From the NCBI RefSeq assembly GCF_000218685.1, contig NW_006763307.1, positions 408,507 to 472,506 of the forward strand: a stretch of DNA of 64,000 nt, written 5' to 3'. Below the pieces are notes generated by a model that saw only the letters and a list, made by a program, of their open reading frames with translations, searched no databases and was not told where the DNA came from. Positions 10,391 to 21,302 of this stretch are shown one piece after another. Source of the stretch: Serpula lacrymans var. lacrymans S7.9 (Eukaryota; Basidiomycota; Agaricomycetes; Boletales; Serpulaceae). Position 1 is the stretch's first letter; every line of letters starts with the position of its first letter. The translations under genes were made by a program, and so were the position numbers.

Positions 10391-13300
10391 ATGACCACAG
10401 CACACAATACATCCGCATGTCCAGTTCTCACTGGACCCAACAATTTTCAAATATGGAAACTCCGGATCATCTCAAAGCTATGTCGGGAAAACGTTCTCCG
10501 GGTTGTTACTGGAGAGGAGCTTAAGCCCTCACCAGGAAAACCTACCTCCTTGGAGGATCCTGAGATCACCTGGATACTTAAGGATGAGAAGGCACATGGA
10601 ATCATCCAGGACCACATCTCTGATGCCCTCCTAATGAGGACTGGAGACCTCACCAGCTCCAAGGAGTTATTTGATAAACTTGTCTCACTCCATCAGATGT
10701 CCAACATTGCCTCGGCCTTCTATTCATTCCAGCAACTCACCAAATTGTCCTGGGATGGGACATCACCTATCCAGGACCACATTGCGAAAATCCGGACAAT
10801 TGATTCACACCTCTCCAGAATGAAACTAGGAGTTGATACCAAACTCATGGCCTTCACTCTTCTCCAATCTCTCCCATGCACTCCTGAATGGCAAATATTT
10901 CAGTCATCAGTAATCAACACGATTGAAGAAAATAAACTTACCTTTGATGCAGTTGAGATCCGGATCACTGCAGAAGTTGCACGACAGTCAGGGAAGGCCC
11001 CTGGAGGTTCCGAAACAGCACTCAAATCCGAGGAGAAGTGGTGTGACTTCCACAAAGCCAAAACACACAACACCTCAGAGCGTCAAACACTTCAGTCAGC
11101 GGGAAAAGGTCAAAGGAAGAAGGAAAAGGCAAATACGGCGGAGCAATCATCTGGATCTGACTCCAAGGAGGAACAGAGTCATATTGCATTGGAACATGTA
11201 CATATTTCCAAGCCCCTTGCTAAACGCATTCAAGCTTACCTTGTGTTGGAACCCGATAAGACCAAAACAACAATTATTATTGACTCCAGAGCAACATCCC
11301 ACATGGTCCCTCACCGCTCCTGGTTTGAGCCAGGAACATACCATGTTCTGCATCCTCCGAGGACAATCAGTTTTGGGGATGAATCCTCTGTAAATGCCAT
11401 TGGCATTGGAACAGTAATCCTACAAGCAACTGTTGGCAAAAAAGACTACAATATTGCACTGTCAAATGTCTTACTTGTGCCAAACTTCACGTTAGCACTT
11501 GTCTCTGTCCACAAATTGTCCAAAACGGGGTTATCAACACTTTATCCAGCAGGGTCAAATGCTTGTGAAGTTCAGAAAAAGGAGGAACTTATCCTCACTG
11601 TGTTACACAAGCGAGGACTTTATCACATCCAAGCAAAACCCGAAATCAACCCGGAGTCAGCTTTTGCAGCAGTAAATGTAAATTTATTGCACAGGAGAAT
11701 GGGACATATTGGAATAGACCGCTTGCAATGAATGGTTACAAAAAGACAGCTCCAGGACATAGACACCCTTACCGGAACCCCGGAGTTTTGTGAACCTTGT
11801 GCTTTAGGAAAGATGAAGAAATTACCTTTCAAGTCCACTGGAGGAAAACGAGCCAAGCGCCCCATACAAATTGTGCACACAGATGTTGGAGGACCAATCA
11901 AACCAACTTCCAGGGAGGGTTTTCGGTACTGGATTATCATTGTAGATGATTTCTCCAAATTTCCATGGATATATTTCCTAAAACATAAAAGTGAAGCACT
12001 GGAACGATACAAGCAATGGAAAGAAGACGTCCAAACATTCTTCCGGACTCATTTGGGAGAAGAAAACTTCACTCCACTATACACAGAATTCCTCTGGAGC
12101 AATGGGGGAGGAGAATATACTGGCAATGCATTCAAAAATCAACTCCGAGGAGATGGTGTCATCCAAGAAACTACAGCTGCAGATACTCTGGAACAAAATG
12201 GCATTGCAGAATGCATGAATCAGACATTGGCTACATTAGCAACCACTATGCTCCATGATTCCAAGCTCCCAAAGTCATTTTGGGTAGATGCCATGCAAAC
12301 AACTGCATATATCACAGCATGTAGCCCAGCATCAGGACTCCATGGAAAGACCCCATATGAAATACTGTTTAAAAGGAGAGTTGATCCAACTTTGTTTCGC
12401 CATTTTGGATGCCAAGCATATGCCTTGATTCCGAAAGACAAAAGGCAAGGGAAGTTTTACTCCAAGGGGCGCAAAGCCATAATGATTGGCTACACACATG
12501 GAAAGCAAGCCTACAAACTCCTAGACACTGAAAAATGGACTGTGTTTTCCAGTCGGCATGTCATATTCAATGAATCCGGAAAGGTACAAAAGGATGACAC
12601 TGCTCCCTGGAACACAGACACTAGCACAGATCAGTGGGAGGGACTCATTCCAGAGAATGCTCACTATCCAGACCAAAATACATTGGAGGAGGATGATCCT
12701 GACCCTCGGATCCGAGATCCAAATGAATTGCAAATGGAACCACATCTCCAAGGAGATGTTCCACAAGCAATGGAACCATATCAGCATGAAGATGTTCCGA
12801 GAGCAGTGGGGCAATACCTCCGTGGAGACGTTGCGAGAGCAGTGGGAGCACCTGATCAGCTAAGACACCCTCCACAACAGTCTCTACAACCAAGACCTGA
12901 ACACTGGCCATCTTCAGAATGGAAAGCCAAAGTAGAGTTACAGTCAGTGGGAGGACAGCCCCTCAACATACAGCCAGCTGATGTGGAAAAAGTCCGAATA
13001 CAGCTAGACAGCCTGTCCATTGGATCAGCTTCTGGAAGGCATACAACACCTCCAAGGAGTCATCCAACACCTCCGAGGAGTGATTCAACACCTTTAGGAG
13101 TGAGTGGGGCAACAAATACACAAATGCGTCTACTCCCTGGAGTACCTGCACAAGTTCCTAAAAGAGCAGTCATGCCTGCTGAAGCCCTATGAGTACGCAG
13201 AAGCAGTTGCCAGACCCGTCCTGCAGACAAAAACCGAGATTATCAAAGGACTCTAGATGAGGAACAGTCTCGAAAAGAGCAGCATGACAACTCCATGGAG

Positions 13301-14995
13301 AAACCTAACACTCCTGAGGTTCATGAAGAAACATCTGATACAGAGGAGACATTCTTTGCTGGAATAGCAAGTACCGGTCCATCTAACACAGACCTTCCAA
13401 GGACACTAAAGGAAGCCTTATCACGTCCGGATGGAGAATTATGGAAGTCTGCCTTGGAGGAGGAACTCCTAAGTCTCAATACTAATGCAGTATATGACAC
13501 TGTTTCACTTCCAAAGGGAGTAGAACCCATCACATCAAAACCTGTGTTCCGGATCAAGTTTGATCAAAACGGAAACATTGAGAGATACAAACTCCGGATT
13601 GTTGCACGGGGTTTTACTCAAAGGGAGGGGATTGATTACCAGGAGGTTTTTGCTCTGGTTGCAAACTTAGAGTCAATCTGAATTATTCTAGCCCTGGCAG
13701 CAAAGTACGACCTAGAACTTGATCAAATGGACGTATCCACAGCTTATCTCAATGGAGAACTTGAAGAAGAACTGTACATGCTTCCTCCAGGGGGTTTTCC
13801 TATCTAACCTGGATACTGCTGGAGATTGAAGAAATCCATCTATGGGTTAAAACAAGCTGGTCGTACATGGAACAAAAATTTTGATCACAAGCTCCAGGAG
13901 CTCAGTTTCACAAGACTAAATGCAGAAACATGTCTCTATGTATTCCGGGACAATAAACAAATATGCTTTGTTGTTGTCTATGTAGATGACCTCCTCCTAG
14001 GAGCTTCATCCTGAAAATTCATGGATATCACAAAAGCCAAACTCGAATCCATATTCAAAATGCGGGACCTTGGAGAAGCAAAATACATCCTTAGAATAAA
14101 AATCCAACGTGATCGTTCAAACAAAACAATATCCCTATTGCAACGCCAATACATTGACACAGTCCTGGAGCGTACTGGAATGAAAAACTGCAAACCAGTA
14201 TAGACACCAATGGCCCATGGATCAAAACTCCTTGCAAATGCTCCAGGGGAAGATATTGTGCAACACGAGATGCATATTGAAGGGCGTCAAGTGTCATACC
14301 TCTCAATTGTAGGCTCCCTCATGTATGCCATGCTCGGAACCCGCCCAGACATTGCCTACGTCGTTGGAATACTAAGCAGACATAGCTCAGCTCCAAGGAG
14401 CCATCACTGGGAAGCTGCAAAATGTGTCCTCCGATATCTGAAAGCAACCAGGGACATGGAACTACGATATGATGGCACAGATGTCTCCATGGACATGGAT
14501 TTCTATGGATATTCAGATGCAGATTGGTCTGGAGACCCAGACACATCTCAATCAACATCAGGGTTTGTCTTTATCACCATCCGAGGAGCAATCTCCTGGA
14601 CAAGCAAAAGACAAAGCATGGTCGCTTTATCCTCCACGGAGTCAGAGTACATTGGATTGAGCAATGCTGGACAACACCTTGCATGGCTTCGGACATTTTT
14701 TGAAGAAATTGGACATGCTCAAAATGGACCTACAAGATTGCACTGTGACAACCAAGCAGCTATCATTCTTACACGAGATCCGCAGTTCCGTGCTCGCACA
14801 AAACATATTCAACGCAAATATCATTTCATCCGAGATGACTTAGTATCAAAGGGAGAGGCAGTAATCAGATATGTTCCTACAGGAGATATGGTTGCAGACA
14901 TTCTCACTAAACCCCTCACTCACAAAAAACACTGGAAATTCTCTAAAGCTATGGGACTACGGTTGCACTCGAGTGGGAGTGACAAAACCGGATAA
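10391..14995 (+). pseudogene. Copia Gag-Pol polyprotein with six in-frame stops
   Basis: The whole 4.6 kb stays in one frame, with domains in the Ty1/copia order. They are Gag (N-terminus with ACPVLTGPNNFQIWKLRI), protease (DSRAT in place of DSGAT, at 11282-11296), the GAG-pre-integrase motif LLHRRMGH, and the integrase core (HTDVGGPI; the usual RSDGGGEY reads WSNGGGEY). Then come reverse transcriptase with an intact YVDD (13979-13990) and RNase H, ending near VADILTKPL. Premature stops are TGA 11729, TGA 13190, TGA 13679, TAA 13805, TGA 14012 and TAG 14201. Each is one C-to-T step from CGA, CAA or CAG. Mutated protease and integrase residues make it inactive even apart from the stops. Confidence 0.92.
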
Positions 14996-15259
14996 ACCCG
15001 GTCTCTGCCAAAGCAGCCATTGTTCTCCTAGGAGTCATTATACTGTAGCGAGTAGCACCTCCGACTATAAGTAGTAGGGGGTTTAGTATAGGAATACCTC
15101 AGTTGTTTCTATAGCCTCTCGGGCAGCGGCTGAGGTATGTTACATTACATTTATTAGAGATCACCTTAAACTAACATCTATTGTAGTTTCACTTAGGTAA
15201 ATTATAAAGTCGTTTCTATAGCCTCTCGGGCAGCGGCTGAGTTTCACTTAGTTTTATTA
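14980..15259 (+). repeat. 3' LTR of the copia element (with internal deletion)
   Basis: The LTR is 280 bp. It matches the 5' LTR except for a 61-bp gap exactly where the 5' LTR carries its repeated ten-base palindromes. Confidence 0.9.
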
Positions 15260-15683
15260 CTAAGCTACCAAGGCGTACTTGGAAAGCATACTGATTGGTT
15301 GCATGCCCAGAAGGTCCAGAATCACTGTACACGGGTGCGGATCCCATTGTGTTGTGATAATCCCTACATTGTGTGCTACCAATAGCCACTCCTGTATCTC
15401 ATCCAAAAAAAGCTCTGGTGCTTCGGCCACTAAATTGTATATTTCATCTGACACAATGCCATTGAGGATACATGGTCAACCACAAAGAAGGTTGGGAGGA
15501 GGGCAGACTGAGCCAAATTGAGCTTGGTTTGCTTTCCAGCGAGAGAAGCTTTGTTCGGATATGTTGAAGATCTCACAGACGTCGGAGGGTATGTACTGAT
15601 GTTCAATGAGCCAGAGGGCTCACTCTTTGATGTCTTTGCTGATAGCACGATACACCATGACGGTAAGTACAAAGATTGTTATC

Positions 15684-15797
15684 GATGGAATCCGGGATTC
15701 CTATTGCCTGTCCTTTTTTGGTAATTCAGCTGATTATATAATATTTCTAGGAGGCAACGAAAAAAAATGGCGCAGACAAGGTATTCCGAAAACGCTG
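15684..15797 (-). repeat. Right terminal inverted repeat of the mariner-type transposon
   Basis: This is the inverted partner of 7156-7268. It ends CGCTG directly before TA at 15798-15799. The transposase start codon (15658) lies just inside it. Confidence 0.85.
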
Positions 15798-15799
15798 TA

Positions 15800-16747
15800 A
15801 AGTCGTATTCGCGAAATAAAACACGGAGATGCATTGGTAGCAAAATTCCCATAAATCCGAAGAACGCGAAAGCAGAATACACATGGTTCGCGGGACTCAT
15901 TTTCAGTAGCTTCGCAGGCAAAAGGGACAAAAGGCCAGCCCCCGTCCCCAATGCTTGGATAGAGCCCTTATAATAGTGACCCACATATCCAGGTTTAACA
16001 TCCCGTTTCATAGAACCACGCACCGCATCAAACGGTTTAATTCATAACACGATCTGTCCAGGATAATTCTACTTTCTGTACTCTCCATCTGAGCGCCTCT
16101 TTCAAAATAAGTACCTGACCAGTGATGGGAAGCCGCCAAGTACGCAGCTGTTAGAAATATTGACATCCATTAACAGTGGCATCCTAAGACTAAAGCTGTT
16201 ATACAGTTATTTCAAATCTCTGTGGAAATGCAGAGCGCAACTCACCTGACACAACCAACTGTTCACTGCCTAAGAACAAGTCAGATGTCTACCCCAGAGT
16301 CAGTCACTTAATGCGGAGCTTGGCTTACGTATAAGCAAATGAGCTGGGTGCGCAGTCGGTAACTCGTAGAAAATGAGACGGTACCGTTTCAAAGTTGAAC
16401 TTTGAAACTTCCTTGACACAATGTGGTATTAGTTACAATGTGTTGTCATATTAGCATTTTCCTATTATAAAATATACGCTTAGAGGTATTGTATACATTA
16501 TCCTAAAAACTTTGAAGCCCGAAGTACAGCCAGATATTATAGTATCAGTACATCATAAATTTTCCGATCATCCAGCAAACCAAGCTATTTGTATAGCTTC
16601 GAAAAAGGAGTTCCAGCGAGGCAACAGAGTGAGGTGGTTCAATCACAGGCGTATTATGACAGCCTCAGGATATGAAATCCTTCAAGTCAGCTCTTGGCGA
16701 GCACATACGGGCGTAGAATTGGGGAACGGGAGCGCACGTCCTACGAT
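15800..16747. other. Intergenic DNA
   Basis: This is the flank of the mariner-type insertion and the 3' side of the DUF6533 gene. A plus-strand frame at 16512-16826 overlaps the end of that gene antisense and is not supported. I see no other gene, repeat or RNA. Confidence 0.4.
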
Positions 16748-18221
16748 TCAGGTTGGCAGAGTCGATTCTCCAAGTCCTGATGTTGGGACTGAGAACGACG
16801 ACATTTCGATAAGTCCGCCGACATAGCTCTCACGGAGGTGGAAGAAGATGCGGGAGGCCAGAACGCTATGCAAGACAAGCTGTAGCCTATGGACCTCCTT
16901 TCAGTAATTATAGATGTAAAGTTCAGGGACGAAGCATGCACGCACGCATCGAGTGAGTTTGCGTATCCAAGCTGATGTAGAAAGCGAACGGTTAGATCGA
17001 TCATTTCTCGCGGGCTCAGCGCACTCACCGGAACCGCGATGTTAACGATGATGTTAATTATAGTAACAGCTAATGTTCCAAAGAGCCCTCCGATCAGAAA
17101 TGTCATTTTTAAATGACAATGGATGAATGGATGGACGCACAGATTATACAACCCATATACATCACACCATCGCGAATAAGTATGGTAATCAATAGACCTT
17201 TAACAAAGCGGTAATGCCTGAAACTTGCCAATGCGGTCGTGATTAGCAAAACTGACCGTTGGTGTAGGCATCAGATCAAGGGTTCACTAGATGGATGTGT
17301 AAATTATACCCACGAAGTTCAAAAAATAGCACAAATCCATATTGTATAGCATAAGTCGTGTCTCCCAGGAAAAGGCAACTACCTGAGTTTATAGAACGGG
17401 GGTAAGATCTATTACGAATCATTTTTTAACACATAACTTACTACGGCTACTGCTCTTCCAGTATGGTACGGAAATGCTCCCTCCAATGGAAAACTTCATA
17501 CAACCATTTATTCAGTATTTTTAAATTAGAAATACACGAGCGCTTACCAAGCCGAATACCAGTATTCCCGCCAGCACCTTTTTATTGCCCTGCCAGAGGG
17601 CATAAGTTCGCACAGCGAGAAGACCTAGAAAACGATATTTAGTCCACTATAAACTTCAACGGGTTTGTATATCATACCCTCTGCAGAAAGGATGCCCAAG
17701 ACGTGCATCACTACATAGGCCATGTATATCAGGATTGAGTTGCGAGAGCAAAATTGTTTAGTATACTTACGATTTGAAGAAATTTCGAATGGTGTACACT
17801 ATACATTCTTCATTTAAGCCAGCAGCTTTTCAATAAAGAATATAAAACCGACATTTCCCGTCTGATCTGTATTGGAATCTAAATTTCTCTCAGTACGGTG
17901 AATGATATTCACGAGAGGCAAGAAAACTTACTGATCACGGTCATGATAGCACCGACGCACGGTATATAGCGCGCTGCTGTAAACACCACTCGGGCAAAAT
18001 TCCATTGTCTTTGCCATATCCAATGTACCTGCCAATCAATATTCAATATCAGGAAGGGAAACCCTAGGAACAAAGGAGTAACCTCACCTCCGCGTCCAAA
18101 GACACACAATAGTCAAACATCTGATTATCCTGACATTAACGACAGCGACTCAACATACTCCAGCACCCTTACCCATACTACCAAACCAGCGACTAATAAA
18201 TTCACGACGATGAGCAGGCAT
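16748..18221 (-). CDS. DUF6533-type multi-pass membrane protein
   Basis: The start is the ATG at 18221-18219 (MPAHRREFISRW). Small exons separated by GT..AG introns then give MFDYCVSLDAE, VHWIWQRQWNFARVVF ... RYIPCVGA, and the segment VLGILSAEGLLAVRTYALWQ. This order (YDY motif, WxxxW, RY(I/L)P, then LRTYALW) is the signature of the basidiomycete DUF6533 family, whose function is unknown. A later hydrophobic segment (FLIGGLFGTLAVTIINIIV) is another membrane span. The last exon has LASRIFFHLRES, typical of the family's cytosolic tail, and stops at 16748. The exon near 17790-17880 contains stop codons in my reading, so the gene may be decayed or my splice choice is wrong there. Confidence 0.65.
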
Positions 18222-18655
18222 GATTGAAGATTCTAGGCAATATAAGTACCATTGAAATACTAAGGGACGGACACTCATGAGTAATAAATCTAATTTTGAT
18301 TGAGGATGTACTCACCTTGGACACCTGTAAATCGAAATAAAAACTAGGGGTAGTGGGTAAAGCTGACATGTCCTTATCCTCGAAGCCAGATAAAAGTCCA
18401 GTGGGATTATATACATTCCGGTGATGCTAGTACAAGGTAGTGGTCACCAAGGACACATTTTCTGTTGGGAGCCACAGGCAAAGAGTTACGATCTGATTCA
18501 GAGAATTGGAGATGAGATCACAAACTTTACAATTAATAAGTGTCATAGGGATAGTCATCGTCGATTCGATAGCGACCTGGTTGGAAACCTTGTTCGTGCC
18601 GGCCTCCGGCACAATATTTCATTACTAGCTTAGCTACACGACCAATTGTTTACAT
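18222..18655. other. Intergenic DNA upstream of the DUF6533 gene
   Basis: This is a likely promoter region for the minus-strand DUF6533 gene, ending at the pogo-type insertion. An open plus-strand frame at 18421-18633 has no recognisable features. I see no repeats. Confidence 0.35.
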
Positions 18656-18657
18656 TA

Positions 18658-18700
18658 CTGTCGTTCCCAGTCAGTTCGTATTTGAGGTACAATTCGGACA
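18658..18700 (+). repeat. Left terminal inverted repeat of the pogo-type element
   Basis: It is 43 of 43 bases identical to the reverse complement of 21976-22018. Similarity stops abruptly at the inner edge. Confidence 0.95.
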
Positions 18701-18969
18701 CTATCTGAAAACACCATATAGCACTTAGTACTTACTTTAGTTATTTTACCCAGTGAATTGAAAGACCTTGAAAATCCCTCCTGAAGTTTTTTCAGCTCGA
18801 AATATCGAGCCGTTCTTCTGTCCCTTCTTTCAAGCCATTTTTCGACCTGTAACAGCTATGTAACGCTCAAACAATAGAGCGGAAGCTCCCGAAAGTCAGA
18901 TTCAGACCCAGGTGTACGTGCGCCACAGGCTGTCGAACAACGTGTTTGACACACTTCAAGAGTCCTTCA

Positions 18970-21284
18970 ATGGCCCGTCAGCGAAAATCAGCAGCAAAAT
19001 GTCCCTACCGAGCGTCGAAGGACCTGGAATACGAGAATAGGATACAGGCAGCGATAGAGGGCTATAAACGGGGGCTCTACAAGTCATATGCAGAGGCTGC
19101 GAGGTTAAACAACGTGAGTGATTAGATTTCTGATCGATTGATCAGATGAATGTGATCTGGAGTTTAGGTTGCCCGTCAAACACTTCACAATCGAGCGAAA
19201 GGAGTGCACAAGACATACCAACAAGGTCAAGAAAAGAAACAGCTCCTATCTGCAGCGGAAGAATCGGTTCTGCTCGATTGGACACAACACTATGGCACCA
19301 TGGCCAACCCCATGTGTCCCAAGAAGCTTTGGTCGTGTGTGCGTGATATCTCGGGAAAAATCCCTGGAAAACATTGGCACTACAGGTTCATTAGCCGCAA
19401 TCCATCACTTGTTCTCCGAAAGCCGCAGAAACTGGACCCGAAGAGAGCGAAGAACTTCAACTGGACAGTAGTGGCTGACTACTTTGCACAGCAAAAACAG
19501 TTGAATGATATGTATGGTGGGATTCCTCCGGAACATGACTGGAACATGGACGAGAAGGGGATTCAAATGGGAGGAGGCAGGAAAGGAGACGGGACGAAGT
19601 ACTTTTATAATAGGAAGCAGAAGGAATCATACCACATCTCGGACGACAATTTGGAGCTTGTTACGGTGATAGAGTGCATTAGCGCTGCTGGAGTGTTGAT
19701 GAAGCCTGGTTTCGCGTTGAAGGAGGGGCCACTGCCTGATTTAAGTGATGTCGAGGGCATAGGAAGGTCCGTTTTCTCCATTCCTCTGCCCATATCATTT
19801 TACTAACCTTTTCTTCCAGTATATCCCGTACAAAAACTGGCTGGACAAACCGTGGAATATGTGAGGAGTGGTTCAACAAGACATTCATTTATCCCTGAGT
19901 CCCAAGCTTGCTGCATTGATGACAGGCTGGTCGTTCTTACTTTGGATGGCCATGACTCGCATGAGCAACCTGTCCTTCAAGCTCTAGCTTATAAACACAG
20001 CATCATTATCTATCGCCTCCCATCAAAAACCACTCATAAATTACAGCCGCTTGATGTTGTCGTGTTTGCCCAGTTGGAAGGAGTTGGAGTTCGCACACAA
20101 GCCACCTTGCAATAGAAGGCATCAAAATCAATTGTTACAACATTGTTCCAGAGTATCTTTCTATCCGTCATATTATTACACCAGAACTCATCCGCACGGC
20201 CTTCAAGGAGACTGGTATCTATCCATTCAACCTGAATGTCTTCACGGAGGGGGACTTTGTGCCAAGCCAAGTAACGTCCACATCTGCTCACTTCCCTGAT
20301 AGTTATCCAAGTGACGTTGACACAAGTGACGAGTCTTTCCATACGAGCGACGGTAGTAACAAGTCAGACACCGAGTCAGATATGATGCGGGATGACTCCC
20401 CCCCAGGACTGCTTGGTTTGACAGCGCTCCCTGGCCCGACAGTTGAATTGGACGGATACCACGACCAAGAACCCTCTCAGGAGTATAGAGAGAACAACGA
20501 TGAACAGGAAGACGAGTCTTCCTGTTCATCTCCATTCTATCCTATTTTCCTCCACCTCTTTGCTTCTTTGCCTACTCAAGCTTTCTCCCCCACACGAGAG
20601 GGTTCAACACTTCCGCCTGAGCTCTTTTCCTGGCCGTGTTTCTCTAATACTCCACCACCATCCCCTTTGCAGATGACTTTGCCGCCACTCCCTCCTGCTG
20701 ATCCTTTCGTCAATAGCGCCTCTTGATCACAAACTGGCAGTGCCCCATCTCCTTCTCCATCACAGCTTGGGCTTGATGTCTTTCCCTCTCCTACACCATC
20801 TGACCGTGTGGGCACAAAAGCCACCTCTGCTCAAAGAAGGTGCAGCGGATACATGACTAGGTCTTCATCTGCGCAGTCTGTGGGGGCTGTTTTAAATAAT
20901 GGGCAGAATGTGTCTCCAGAACAAGATCAACGGTGTTCGCACCCTGAGTTGTTGATGCAGTTGCAGAGCACTCGGTTGAAAGTCGGGCTCCTTGAGGATG
21001 AAAACACACAGCTGAAAGTGACGTTAGCACAGCTCAAGGCTGAAAGGGATGCAGCCAATGCACATCGCACACTTGCTCGATGTGATGCAGAAGACATACG
21101 GAAGCGCTCAGGAAACCATAGGAAGCCTCGACGAGGCACCACGGAACCAACTGCCCAGTTTCTCACTCATCCTGAATTAAAGGCCGTGTTCGAACAGCAG
21201 GAGATTGAGCGGAAGGAGAAAGCCCGCATAGACACAGAAAAGGAGGCAAGTAAGCAGCAAGAAGACACCGCTCGTAACACATGA
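18970..21284 (+). pseudogene. Pogo-like DDE transposase (CENP-B/Tc5-type HTH, DDE_1 domain)
   Basis: Exon 1 (18970-19113) and exon 2 from 19168 encode helix-turn-helix DNA-binding modules (RIQAAIEGYKRGLYKSYAEAA; LLSAAEESVLLDW). The DDE_1 core follows: NMDEKGIQMG (first Asp), an intron at 19767-19819, GWTNRGICEEWF, LTLDGHDSH (second Asp) and THKLQPLDVVVF (third Asp). FKETGIYPFNLNVFTEGDF is the usual end of the core. The C-terminal part is serine/proline-rich, with a coiled coil near 20980-21080 (LKVGLLEDENTQLKVTLAQL). A +1 frameshift near 19890-19900 and an in-frame TGA at 20725-20727 break the frame. A third break near 20100, where the frame ending CATLQ gives way to the one carrying IEGIKIN, may be a frameshift or a missed splice. 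Confidence 0.85.
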
Positions 21285-21302
21285 ATAACAATAGAGACTG
21301 TG

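Larger units (their letters stand above)
9980..15259 (+). mobile_element. Ty1/copia LTR retrotransposon, near full length
   Basis: The two LTRs (9980-10320 and 14980-15259) start TGACAAAACC and end in TTTTAT(T)A. The 5-bp duplication CTAAG is exact (9975-9979 and 15260-15264). A primer-binding site follows the 5' LTR and a short purine-rich tract precedes the 3' LTR. A single gag-pol frame fills the interior. A solo LTR of the same family is at 28013-28334. Confidence 0.93.
9880..15359 (-). mobile_element. tRNA-bearing mini-element, copy B, split by a copia insertion
   Basis: The left part is 9880-9979 and the right part 15265-15359. Together they make a 195-bp element with the same TGACAAATTATGAC start and GTTGTGATA end as the other copies. 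The duplication ATCCC is exact (9875-9879 and 15360-15364). The copia element landed in the D arm of the tRNA-like segment (target CTAAG). Confidence 0.88.
9096..15658 (-). pseudogene. IS630/Tc1-mariner-like DDE transposase, split by nested insertions
   Basis: The N-terminal part (15658 to 15360) has a helix-turn-helix-like start (SDVCEIFNISEQSFSRW) and the linker ELFLDEIQEWLL. After the nested block the frame resumes at 9879 with SRTTLFEHIRDSGLSYK. The catalytic core follows: FVMVDDTSKDNRTIYRHYG (first Asp), IIILNNCSIHKAKVL (usual second Asp changed to Asn) and LPPYSPDLNPIKE (final acidic residue). A typical intron lies near 9247-9293. Lesions are two in-frame TGA codons in the N-terminal part and an extra C in a five-C run near 9191-9195 that shifts the C-terminus. 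It catalyses cut-and-paste excision and integration at TA in living relatives. Confidence 0.85.
7156..15797 (-). mobile_element. Tc1/mariner-type (IS630-like) transposon with two genes and nested insertions
   Basis: Inverted ends of about 113 bp lie at 7156-7268 and 15684-15797. They begin CAGTGTTTTTGG on the left and CAGCGTTTTCGG on the right, and each is flanked by TA, the target duplication of this superfamily. Inside are a plus-strand companion gene (7435-8960) and a convergent minus-strand DDE transposase (15658 to 9096). The transposase gene is interrupted by a mini-element that itself holds a copia element. Removing 5485 bp of nested DNA and duplications leaves an element of about 3157 bp. 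Confidence 0.85.

Noticed and set aside
16512..16826. Plus-strand gene
   Set aside because: It overlaps the last exon of the DUF6533 gene antisense and shows no family features.
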